Origin: Mycolicibacterium cosmeticum
GTDB lineage: Bacteria > Actinomycetota > Actinomycetes > Mycobacteriales > Mycobacteriaceae
Direction: 5' to 3'
NCBI RefSeq assembly: GCF_000613185.1
Contig: NZ_CCBB010000001.1
Span: 124,001-188,000, forward strand
DNA length: 64,000 nt
The notes beneath the pieces were generated by a model. It saw only the letters and a program-made list of their open reading frames with translations. It did no database searches and was not told the origin of the DNA. This document shows positions 21,998-28,833 of the stretch, one piece after another (position 1 is the stretch's first letter; the number at the start of each line of letters is the position of its first letter). The translations under genes were made by a program, and so were the position numbers.

Positions 21998-22011
21998 TAG
22001 AACGTGTTCTA
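21998..22011. promoter_or_regulatory. KstR-type operator
   Basis: TAGAACGTGTTCTA matches the mycobacterial KstR consensus TnnAACnnGTTnnA at every defined position. It extends to perfect 7-bp arms (CTAGAAC/GTTCTAG). It lies 35 bp upstream of the VOC gene start, over the presumed -35 region, where binding would block transcription until a 3-oxosteroid CoA-thioester is sensed. It also covers the stop codon of the TetR gene 22009-22722. KstR itself is not encoded in the window. Confidence 0.8.
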
Positions 22012-22722
22012 GTTTCCTTTCAGGGCGTTGATCGCGAGCCGGATCTGGCCGTCGAAAACCGGCCGGGCGTCGGTCAGGGTGTCGGGACCGTACTGACCGA
22101 AGACCTCCAGGCTGATCGCCCCCACCAGGGTGGCCCACAGCATGAAGCACTTGAGCAGCGCGCGATCACCGCCGGGGAATCCGTACTCGCCGCGCACCGC
22201 CTGGAAATCACGCGACAGGGGTTGGGGCAGCGGATCTTTCGGATCCGGTATATCGCCGGCGGCAATGCCGTCGGCGATGGCGGCGATCAGCGCCGCGATC
22301 ACCCTGGTGCCCGGCTCGACGGTGATCTCGGCGGGCGCGCGGTAGCCGGGCACCGGGCTGCCGTAGAGCAGGGCCCACCGCGCCGGCTGGTCGACCGCCC
22401 ACGCCCTCGCGGCATGGGCCATCGCGACCACCCGCTCGGCCCAGGAACCGCCTCCGGCGGTAGCACCGGCGGCGGTACCTGGATTGCCGCCTCCGGCGGC
22501 GTCGACCGCGTCCGCGAGTTCCCCGTACGCGTCCACCAGCAGCAGCGTCAGCAGGTCGTCCCGACTGGCCACATAGCGGTACACCGCCGAGGACACCATC
22601 CCGAGCTCCCTGGCAACGGCGCGCAGCGACAGGCCGGCGGCACCGTCGGTGACCAGGTGTCGCCGGCCGACCTCGATGATCTGCGCCTCGATCCGGTCGC
22701 GCGCGTCCTGTCGTTTCCCCAT
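22009..22722 (-). CDS. TetR/AcrR-family transcriptional regulator
   Basis: 237 residues from ATG 22722. The N-terminal helix-turn-helix spans about residues 10-55 (GLSLRAVARELGMVSSAVYR). The C-terminal ligand or dimer domain resembles TetR_C_13-type regulators (WALLYGSPVPGYRAP). It is divergent from the 22828 nitroreductase gene. Two near-identical 17-bp operator-like sites lie about 20 bp from each of the two start codons, so autoregulation and repression of the neighbour are likely. A Gly/Ala-rich insertion (AAGGGNPGTAAGATAGGG) near residue 75 is unusual and probably a flexible loop. Confidence 0.9.
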   Translation of the reverse strand: MGKRQDARDRIEAQIIEVGRRHLVTDGAAGLSLRAVARELGMVSSAVYRYVASRDDLLTLLLVDAYGELADAVDAAGGGNPGTAAGATAGGGSWAERVVAMAHAARAWAVDQPARWALLYGSPVPGYRAPAEITVEPGTRVIAALIAAIADGIAAGDIPDPKDPLPQPLSRDFQAVRGEYGFPGGDRALLKCFMLWATLVGAISLEVFGQYGPDTLTDARPVFDGQIRLAINALKGN

Positions 22723-22742
22723 GCGCCCAGTCTGCCACGAAA

Positions 22743-22759
22743 CGAGAACACTGCTCTTG
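22743..22759. promoter_or_regulatory. Candidate TetR operator 1
   Basis: CGAGAACACTGCTCTTG contains the imperfect palindrome AGAAC-ACT-GCTCT. It lies 20 bp upstream of the TetR gene start. It shares 14 of 17 positions with the reverse complement of operator 2. Confidence 0.6.
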
Positions 22760-22790
22760 ATTTGTCGAGCGCCGCGTGGCACGCTCAAAA

Positions 22791-22807
22791 CAAGAGCATC
22801 GCTCTCG
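22791..22807. promoter_or_regulatory. Candidate TetR operator 2
   Basis: CAAGAGCATCGCTCTCG contains the perfect inverted repeat AGAGC-ATC-GCTCT. It lies 20 bp upstream of the nitroreductase start codon at 22828, in opposite orientation to operator 1. The symmetric placement suggests one repressor controlling both divergent genes. Confidence 0.62.
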
Positions 22808-22827
22808 AAACAAAGTGGAGGAATCTC

Positions 22828-23268
22828 ATGACCCTGCGTTACGACGAACCGAGCCGGACCGCCAAGGCGGGCAATCGACTGATCCGCTGGCTCGCCGAGG
22901 CCGGCATCAGCATCGCGGGCACCCGGGCGCTGCGCGTCCGCGGCCGGCGCACCGGGCAGTGGCAGGCCGTGGTGGTCAACGTTCTCACCGTGGACGGCCG
23001 CGACTACCTGGTCTCACCGCGCGGCAACACCCAGTGGGCCCGTAACGCGCGGGCCGCGGGTTCGGTCCAGGTGGGACCGTGGTGGCACCGCCGGCAGGTC
23101 CGGGCCGTCGAAGTGCCCGACGCCGCCAAACCGGAATTGGTGAAGCGCTACCTCGACCGCTGGTTCTGGGAGGTCAAGGGTCACATCGGCGGCTTGACGC
23201 CGGGTGCCACCGACGCCGAGCTGCGGGTGAAGACGGTCTCGATCCCGGTGTTCGAATTGGTCGGCTGA
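22828..23268 (+). CDS. Deazaflavin-dependent nitroreductase-family protein (DUF385/DDN-like)
   Basis: 146 residues, ATG 22828 behind GTGGAGGAA. The fold signature is LRVRGRRTGQWQAVVVNVL, then GRDYLVSPRGNTQWARNARA and the closing SIPVFELVG, as in F420-dependent Ddn-type split-barrel proteins. Members bind coenzyme F420 and reduce quinones or nitro compounds. It is probably regulated by the divergent TetR protein. Its last 88 bp overlap the end of the converging protease gene. The conserved domain extends to its own stop, so this gene is complete. Confidence 0.88.
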   Translation: MTLRYDEPSRTAKAGNRLIRWLAEAGISIAGTRALRVRGRRTGQWQAVVVNVLTVDGRDYLVSPRGNTQWARNARAAGSVQVGPWWHRRQVRAVEVPDAAKPELVKRYLDRWFWEVKGHIGGLTPGATDAELRVKTVSIPVFELVG

Positions 23269-23933
23269 ATCGCGGTGGCCTCGATGATCTGCTGACCGGT
23301 GGACTCGAACGAGACGGCGGCGGGCAGTTGGCCCCAGGTGCTGTTGAACAGCCCGATGATCACCGCGCGGCCGTCGGCCGTCGGCACGTACACCGGGCCA
23401 CCCGAATCGCCCTTCTGGCTGACCACGCCGTTGGTCATGGTGAACCAGCCGTTGTTCACGGCGTTGATGGTGCCGCAGGTCTCGCCGGTGACGATGCCGA
23501 AGTGGCACACCGGCTGGCCCGGCTTCTGCACCGCCAGCTCCGGATCGGACACCAGCGCGCGGCCACCCGGCAGCACATCGACCAGCTGCACGTCGGGGGC
23601 CAGCGCGATGGCCTCCCAGTCGGTGATCTGGTAATCGGCGGTGATGGTCGCGCCGTCGGGGGTGTTGTCCCTGGACAGGGTCACCGCGCCGATGACATTG
23701 CCGTCCCGGTCGGTGACCGGTCCGTCGCCGCGGCAGTGGCCCGCCGTCAGCGCCGAGCGCGACGCCATGTCGACGTAACCGAGGGTGCACATGGTGGTGC
23801 CCTGCCGGATCTCCATGCCGGGATACACGGTGGGCCCGGGAGTGACCGCCGGACTGGCCGCCGCCGGGGTGGCGGCCACCGGCGCGCCGGCCGCGAGAAC
23901 GGCGACGAGGATGCTCAACAGACGTGCGCGCAC
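23181..23933 (-). CDS. Secreted trypsin-like serine protease (S1 family)
   Basis: 250 residues from GTG 23933 behind GGAGGG. A signal peptide (about residues 1-27, ending in AAASPA) leads to a chymotrypsin-fold domain. The catalytic His is in LTAGHC, the probable Asp in ITDWEAIAL, and the nucleophile in GDSGGP. Paired cysteines (CTLGYV/GHC and CHFG/CGTIN) suggest two disulfides. Similar secreted proteases occur widely in mycobacteria. About 28 residues beyond the normal fold end (IQPTNSNTGIETVF) are encoded antisense to the nitroreductase gene and are probably a non-functional tail. Extracellular or periplasmic action is inferred; the substrate is unknown. Confidence 0.9.
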   Translation of the reverse strand: MRARLLSILVAVLAAGAPVAATPAAASPAVTPGPTVYPGMEIRQGTTMCTLGYVDMASRSALTAGHCRGDGPVTDRDGNVIGAVTLSRDNTPDGATITADYQITDWEAIALAPDVQLVDVLPGGRALVSDPELAVQKPGQPVCHFGIVTGETCGTINAVNNGWFTMTNGVVSQKGDSGGPVYVPTADGRAVIIGLFNSTWGQLPAAVSFESTGQQIIEATAIQPTNSNTGIETVFTRSSASVAPGVKPPM

Positions 23934-23998
23934 GAATCCCTCCGATCCCTTCACCCGCGGTGAGTCCGACGCTACCGGGATGCTGAGGTGTAGATCGG

Positions 23999-24019
23999 GT
24001 AACGGACCGATCCCGTTAC
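23999..24019. other. Short hairpin upstream of the protease gene
   Basis: GTAACGG (23999-24005) and CCGTTAC (24013-24019) are perfect 7-bp arms round a 7-base loop. It lies between the lectin terminator and the protease start. It may be an operator for the protease gene or a second terminator arm. Confidence 0.35.
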
Positions 24020-24023
24020 AACA

Positions 24024-24058
24024 ACGCCGGCCCGGACAGCAAGAATCCGGGCCGGCGT
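24024..24058 (-). terminator. Strong hairpin after the lectin gene
   Basis: Perfect 13-bp arms (ACGCCGGCCCGGA / TCCGGGCCGGCGT) enclose a 9-base loop, 14 bp past the lectin stop codon. On the minus strand it is followed by TGTTGT rather than a long U-tract. Confidence 0.75.
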
Positions 24059-24071
24059 GTCGCGAGGGAAA

Positions 24072-24710
24072 TTACGGGATGGTCAGAACCTGGCCCGGGT
24101 GGATCAGATCGGGGTTCGGTACCCCGCTCGCATCGGCGATCCGCTGGTACTGGTTGCCGTCACCGTAGAACCGTTCGGCGATGGCCCACACCGTGTCGCC
24201 CGCCACGACGGTGTAGGTGCGCGGCGCCGGCGGCGCCGCGGGCGCGGGTGCGGGCGGTTCCGGCACGGGGGCGGGTTCGGCCGGCACCTCCTGGGCGGCC
24301 GGCTGGACCTCGGGTTCGGCCGGTGCGGCCTCGGCGACAGGCGCGGCCTCATCGGCAGCCGGCGCGGGCGGGGCCTCGTCGGTGTTCGTCCCCGACGCCC
24401 AGGCCACCCCGTCGAATCCGTACAGCACGAGATTGCGGTCGTTCTGCAGGATCAGCCGCACATCCTTGGCGCCCTTGGTGTCGCTGTGCCACACCGGCTT
24501 GTCCGGGGTGTACAGGACGAAGTTGCCGTCCTCCTGCACCTCGGCACGCACCACGTTCTGGCCGTCGGTCTCGGTGGACCAGACGGCGGTGTCACCGCTG
24601 TACAGCACGAAATTGCCGTCATCCTGCAACGTCGCCCGGTAGGCGCCGTTCTCGGACGTCAGCGACTGCCCCCGCTCCAGCTTCTCCCCGTTGTGCAGCC
24701 TGTCTCCCAT
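24072..24710 (-). CDS. Mannose-binding bulb-type lectin with C-terminal LysM
   Basis: 212 residues. The N-terminal 110 residues form a monocot (bulb) lectin domain in which all three QxDxNxVxY mannose sites are intact: QDDGNFVLY, QEDGNFVLY and QNDRNLVLY. A Pro/Ala/Glu-rich linker (about 113-160) leads to a LysM module (about 163-212; YTVVAGDTVWAIAERFYGDG), which binds peptidoglycan. It matches the M. smegmatis lectin MSL, known as a domain-swapped mannose-binding dimer fused to LysM. There is no classical signal peptide, so export or cytoplasmic location is uncertain. GGGGAGAGCG precedes the ATG. Confidence 0.93.
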   Translation of the reverse strand: MGDRLHNGEKLERGQSLTSENGAYRATLQDDGNFVLYSGDTAVWSTETDGQNVVRAEVQEDGNFVLYTPDKPVWHSDTKGAKDVRLILQNDRNLVLYGFDGVAWASGTNTDEAPPAPAADEAAPVAEAAPAEPEVQPAAQEVPAEPAPVPEPPAPAPAAPPAPRTYTVVAGDTVWAIAERFYGDGNQYQRIADASGVPNPDLIHPGQVLTIP

Positions 24711-24757
24711 GTCGCTCTCCCCTTTGTCTCGACGGTTGACGGGGCCTGAGCCTACTG

Positions 24758-24779
24758 AGAAAAAGCGGCCGCGGGGCCG
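24758..24779 (-). terminator. Intrinsic terminator after the oxidase gene
   Basis: On the minus strand CGGCC-CCGC-GGCCG forms a stem-loop followed by C and TTTTT (24760-24764). It lies 46-67 bp past the 24825 stop codon. This is the only classical U-tract terminator seen in the window. Confidence 0.65.
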
Positions 24780-24824
24780 GTTGCGCTCGGCACAAGCCGA
24801 ACACTTGGCGAACTTTGTGTGCGG

Positions 24825-26222
24825 TCAGGAATCGAATCCCAGACCCAGCCGGTCCAGGGTGCGCAACAGCAGGTTGCGCCGTCCCGCCGAGTGGTCGGCC
24901 CGGTCCAGCGACCAACGCGTGGCCTGGATGCCGGCACTGGCCAGCGGTTCCGGCGGGAACGGCAGCGGCTTACGCCGAACCATCTCCAATTCGGTTCGGG
25001 GCGTGGGTTTCCCGTCCAGCAGGTCCAGACATACGTCGGCCGCGAATCGGGTCGCACCCACCCCGAGGCCGGTGAATCCGTTGACGTAGGCTACCCGGCC
25101 GCCGTGCGCGGTGCCCCAATGGGCGCAGAACCGGGTGTTGGTGTCGATGGCGCCGGCCCAACGATGGGTGAACCGGACATCATCGAGCTGGGGGAAGGTG
25201 AGGAAGAAGTGCGCGGCCAGCCTGCGGTAGGTCTGCGGACGGTCCTCATAGGCCGGATCGACGCGGCGACCGAAATGGTAGACGGCGTCGTAGCCACCCC
25301 ACACGATGCGGTTGTCCGCCGTCCGGCGATAGTAGTGAAATTGGTTGGCGCAGTCGCCGATTCCCTGCCGGTTTCGCCAGCCGATCCGGTCGAGCTGGGC
25401 ATCGGACAGCGGCTCGGTGGCCAGCACGTAATCGTAGACCGGCACGGTGTACCACCGGTTCCGGCGCAGCAGGCTGCGAAACACATTGGTGGCCAACACC
25501 ACCCGCTGGGCCGTGATCATGCCCGCCCCGGTGTCCACCCGTGCCCCCGCTGCCGTCGCCTGCAGCGACAACGCCCGGGTGTGCTCGTGGATCTGCACCC
25601 CGGCCTCGGCAGCGGCACGGGCCAATTCCAATGCCAGCTTGGCCGGATGCACGATCGCCACGCTGTCGGCCTCGAACAGACCGGCCAGATACGTCGGCGA
25701 CGCCACTTCCGCGCGCACCTGCGCCTGATCCAGGAACGTCCCCGTGTCGGCGGTGGCCAACTCGCTCACCTGGTGCGGTTCGGTGGCCACCGTCAGCATG
25801 CCGGTGCGCTCCCACTCCACGTCCAGGCCCAGCCGCTCGATGTCGGCCGCCATCCCGTCCAGGTTCTCCATGCCCATCGCCTCGAGCACGTCGATCTCGC
25901 CCGGCCAGCGCGACTTTCCGTTGTCATGGCCGTGCGTCAGGCTGGCCTCGACGAATCCGCCGTTGCGCCCCGAGGCCGCCCAGCCGATCCGCTCCCCCTC
26001 GATCAGCACGATGCGCTGCCCGGGGTTGCGCCGGGCGGCCTGGACCGCCGTCCACAACCCGGTGTAGCCACCGCCGACGACCAACAGGTCGCACGCGATG
26101 GCGCCGGACAGCGCCGCGTGATGCGGGCGGGGAATGTCGAGCCACATCGACCCGAAAGCGCTGGCGTCCAACGACCGCGCGATCAACGCGGGGTCGACGT
26201 GAGCGTCGAAGGCGGTTTTCAC
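24825..26222 (-). CDS. DAO-family FAD-dependent oxidoreductase
   Basis: 465 residues from GTG 26222, which overlaps the stop of the antiporter gene (GTGA). The FAD Rossmann motif is DLLVVGGGYTGLWTA near residue 45. It is followed by IGWAASGRNGGF, a hallmark of glycine/D-amino-acid oxidase-type flavoproteins such as gamma-glutamylputrescine oxidase. The C-terminal flavin-contact block is GRVAYVNGFTGLGVGATRFA. The substrate is probably an amine or amino acid but cannot be specified. Coupling to the antiporter is odd metabolically; alkali-linked amine oxidation, which releases ammonia, is a possible connection. Confidence 0.85.
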   Translation of the reverse strand: MKTAFDAHVDPALIARSLDASAFGSMWLDIPRPHHAALSGAIACDLLVVGGGYTGLWTAVQAARRNPGQRIVLIEGERIGWAASGRNGGFVEASLTHGHDNGKSRWPGEIDVLEAMGMENLDGMAADIERLGLDVEWERTGMLTVATEPHQVSELATADTGTFLDQAQVRAEVASPTYLAGLFEADSVAIVHPAKLALELARAAAEAGVQIHEHTRALSLQATAAGARVDTGAGMITAQRVVLATNVFRSLLRRNRWYTVPVYDYVLATEPLSDAQLDRIGWRNRQGIGDCANQFHYYRRTADNRIVWGGYDAVYHFGRRVDPAYEDRPQTYRRLAAHFFLTFPQLDDVRFTHRWAGAIDTNTRFCAHWGTAHGGRVAYVNGFTGLGVGATRFAADVCLDLLDGKPTPRTELEMVRRKPLPFPPEPLASAGIQATRWSLDRADHSAGRRNLLLRTLDRLGLGFDS

Positions 26223-27364
26223 CCCGCCACACTACGGGGCGCCCCGACGAACCTCGTCAGCACCGGCCCGACGATGGCCAGCACGAACACGTACGGGGTG
26301 GCGACCGCCTCGACCGCGGGCAGGGTGGCGCCGACCAGGCCGATGATGACGAGCGAGAACTCGCCGCGCACGATCAAGGCCGTCCCGGCGCGCAGCTGGC
26401 CGGGGCGGGCCACGTCGTCGCGGCGGGCGGCGAACATCCCCGTCGCCACCTTGGTGCCCGCGGTGACGGCGGCCAGCGCCAGCGCGGCCGGCAGCATCGG
26501 AATCAGGTCGGCCGGGTTCACCGACAGCCCGATCGCCAGGAAGAAGATGGCGGCGAACAGGTCCCGCAGCGGGCCGAGCACCGTGCGGGCCCGGTGCGCC
26601 GCCTCACCGGTCAGGGTCAACCCCACCAGGAAGGCGCCGACGGCCGCCGAGGCGTGGATCAGTTCGGCAAGCGCGGCGACGATCAGCGTCAATCCCATGA
26701 TCCGCAGCAGCAGTTGTTCGTTGTCCGGGTGTGCGACCAGCCGGCCCACCAGGTGACCCCACCGGTAGGAGGCCACGAAAGCCAGCACCAGTGCCGACAC
26801 CGCGATGCCCATCCCGAACACGGCGTGCCCCCAGCTGCCACCGGCCGCGAGCACCGCCAGCAGCGGCAGGTAGGCCGCCATCGCGAAATCCTCGAGCACC
26901 AGGATGGACAGCACCGCGGGTGTCTCCCGGTTACCGAGCCGGCGTAGGTCATCGAGCAGCCGGGCGATCACCCCCGACGAGGAGATGTAGGTGACCCCGG
27001 CCAGGGCCAGGATGCCGACGCCGCCGACACCCAGCAGCCAACCGGCGATCGCGCCGGGAGTGGCGTTGAGGATCAGATCCACCCACGCCGAGGGCAGATG
27101 GCGGCGCAGGCTGGCGGCGAACTCGCCGATGGAGAACTCCAGACCCAGGGTGAGCAGCAGCAGCACCACGCCGATCGTCGCCCCGGTGGTGACGAACTCG
27201 TCGGCGGCCGGGATGTGTGCCACCCCGCCCTCCCCGAGCGCCAGCCCGGCGGCCAGGTACAGCGGGATCGGCGACAAGGCGAACCGGCGCGCGGCGGTGC
27301 CGAGGACGGTGAGCACGGCCAGGATGATGCCGAGCTCGAGGAGCAGCGCCGCCGACACCTGCAC
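26219..27364 (-). CDS. Monovalent cation:proton antiporter, CPA2 (KhtU/KefB) type
   Basis: 381 residues with about 12 hydrophobic segments. It begins LLELGIILAVLTVLGTAARR and includes GLALGEGGVAHIP and the membrane-embedded LVLEDFAMAAYLPLL. The family uses conserved acidic residues in helix 5 for cation/proton exchange. It lacks a cytosolic TrkA-N domain. A separate regulatory subunit is encoded 14 bp upstream, forming a KhtTU-like pair. The likely role is K+ or Na+ efflux for pH and volume homeostasis at the plasma membrane. It is followed by a coupled oxidase gene. Confidence 0.9.
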   Translation of the reverse strand: MQVSAALLLELGIILAVLTVLGTAARRFALSPIPLYLAAGLALGEGGVAHIPAADEFVTTGATIGVVLLLLTLGLEFSIGEFAASLRRHLPSAWVDLILNATPGAIAGWLLGVGGVGILALAGVTYISSSGVIARLLDDLRRLGNRETPAVLSILVLEDFAMAAYLPLLAVLAAGGSWGHAVFGMGIAVSALVLAFVASYRWGHLVGRLVAHPDNEQLLLRIMGLTLIVAALAELIHASAAVGAFLVGLTLTGEAAHRARTVLGPLRDLFAAIFFLAIGLSVNPADLIPMLPAALALAAVTAGTKVATGMFAARRDDVARPGQLRAGTALIVRGEFSLVIIGLVGATLPAVEAVATPYVFVLAIVGPVLTRFVGAPRSVAG

Positions 27365-27378
27365 GGATCAGCCCCGGC

Positions 27379-27861
27379 TCAGCCGTCGACGACGATGTTG
27401 CCGACGCCGGAAATACCGTCCTCGGTGCCGATCACCACCAACACGTCACCGGCGCGCAGCGGCTCGGCCGGGCCCGGCGAGGCCAGCACCTCTTCATCGC
27501 GCACGATGGCGACGATCGACGCACCGGTGCGGGTCCGAGCCCGAGTGTCACCCAGGGGCCGGCCGACGAACGGGCTGCCCTCCCGGATGTGCACCTGACC
27601 GGCGTCCAGCCCGGGCACCTCGCGGGTCAGATCGGCGAACCGTTCGGCGATCCGCGGCGCACCCAGGATCTGGGCCAGCGCCTCGGCTTCCTCGTCGGTG
27701 AGCCGAAACACCTCCCTGGCCTGGTCCGGGTCCTCCTTGGGATACACCACCAACTCGAATTCGCCGGTGCGCCGGGCCACCACCCCGATGCGGTCCCCGG
27801 TGCGGGTGTCGAATTCGAACCGCAGCCCGACGCCGGGAAGCAGGACTTCCTTGACATCCAT
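27379..27861 (-). CDS. Antiporter regulatory subunit with TrkA-C (RCK_C) domain, KhtT-like
   Basis: 160 residues from ATG 27861. The N-terminal KhtT-like domain begins MDVKEVLLPGVGLRFEFDTR. The C-terminal TrkA-C domain (about residues 82-158; DAGQVHIREGSPFVGRPLGD, RAGDVLVVIGTED) normally binds a nucleotide such as c-di-AMP or ATP to gate the antiporter. It lies 14 bp before the antiporter gene, consistent with a two-component channel and gate. A longer upstream open frame exists but runs antisense-like through the desaturase gene and is rejected. Confidence 0.9.
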   Translation of the reverse strand: MDVKEVLLPGVGLRFEFDTRTGDRIGVVARRTGEFELVVYPKEDPDQAREVFRLTDEEAEALAQILGAPRIAERFADLTREVPGLDAGQVHIREGSPFVGRPLGDTRARTRTGASIVAIVRDEEVLASPGPAEPLRAGDVLVVIGTEDGISGVGNIVVDG

Positions 27862-27896
27862 GCGCCCATCCTGGCCGAATGCGGCTGTGCCCGCCG

Positions 27897-28814
27897 CTAC
27901 TTCGGTGAAACCGCGGCTTCGCGCGGCACCCAGCCGGGCGGCCCGAACGCGTAACCGAGCCGGTCGCGCCACCGGTGCGCCGACCGGACGTCGCGCGCGA
28001 TCGCCAGATATTCGTGGGTCTGCAGCGTCCAGATGTTGTAGGTGTCGACCTGTTTGGTCAGCCCGTAGTGCGGCCGGAACTCCTCGGCCTGGAAGGTGCC
28101 GAACAGCCGGTCCCACAGGATGAAGATGCCGCCGTAGTTGCGGTCCAGGTACAGCTGGTCCATGCCGTGGTGCACCCGGTGGTGCGACGGCGTGTTGAAC
28201 ACGAACTCGATGGGCCGCCACAGTTTGTCGATGCGTTCGGTGTGCACCCAGAACTGATAGATCAGGTTCACCGAGAAGCTGGCGAACACCATCCACGGCG
28301 GAACACCCAACAGCGGCAACGGGATCCACATCAGGATCTCGCCGCTGTTGTTCCACTTCTGGCGCAGTGCGGTGGCGAAGTTGAAGTACTGGCTGGAGTG
28401 ATGGGCCTGATGGGTGGCCCAGATCAGCCGCACCCGGTGTGCGATGCGGTGATAGGTGTAGAACAACAGGTCGACGCCGACCAGCGCGATCACCCAGGTG
28501 TACCACCGGGTGGCCGACAGGTGCCAGGGCGCGAGGTAGGCGTAGATGGCCGAATAGCCCAGCAGCGCAGCGCTTTTCCAGGCGGCGGTGGTGGCCACCG
28601 AGACCAGTCCCATCGACAGGCTGGCCCACGCGTCGCGACGCTGGTAGGCGCCGGCGGCCGGCCGGTCGCCGGCACTGGCACCGGCAAGGGACTCCAGCTT
28701 CCGCGCCGCCGTCCACTCCAGCACCAGCAACAGCAGGAAGAACGGGATGGCGAACAGCACCGGGTCGCGCATCGGCGCCGGCAGCGCGTCCAGCAACGTG
28801 CGGACCCCGTCCAT
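27897..28814 (-). CDS. erg3: Sterol desaturase/fatty acid hydroxylase family protein (Rv1814-like)
   Basis: 305 residues, integral membrane, with the three histidine clusters of di-iron hydroxylases/desaturases: HRIAH (near 128), HQAHH (near 140) and HHRVHH (near 213). At least four hydrophobic segments surround them. M. tuberculosis Rv1814 (erg3, about 300 residues) is the recalled relative, annotated as C-5 sterol desaturase. The real substrate in mycobacteria, which lack ordinary sterol synthesis, is unsettled and could be a carotenoid-like or fatty lipid. The gene begins a possible four-gene run into the antiporter pair and the oxidase (gaps 35 and 14 bp, then an overlap). Confidence 0.85.
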   Translation of the reverse strand: MDGVRTLLDALPAPMRDPVLFAIPFFLLLLVLEWTAARKLESLAGASAGDRPAAGAYQRRDAWASLSMGLVSVATTAAWKSAALLGYSAIYAYLAPWHLSATRWYTWVIALVGVDLLFYTYHRIAHRVRLIWATHQAHHSSQYFNFATALRQKWNNSGEILMWIPLPLLGVPPWMVFASFSVNLIYQFWVHTERIDKLWRPIEFVFNTPSHHRVHHGMDQLYLDRNYGGIFILWDRLFGTFQAEEFRPHYGLTKQVDTYNIWTLQTHEYLAIARDVRSAHRWRDRLGYAFGPPGWVPREAAVSPK

Positions 28815-28833
28815 GACGGTCAGCCTAGGCGGC

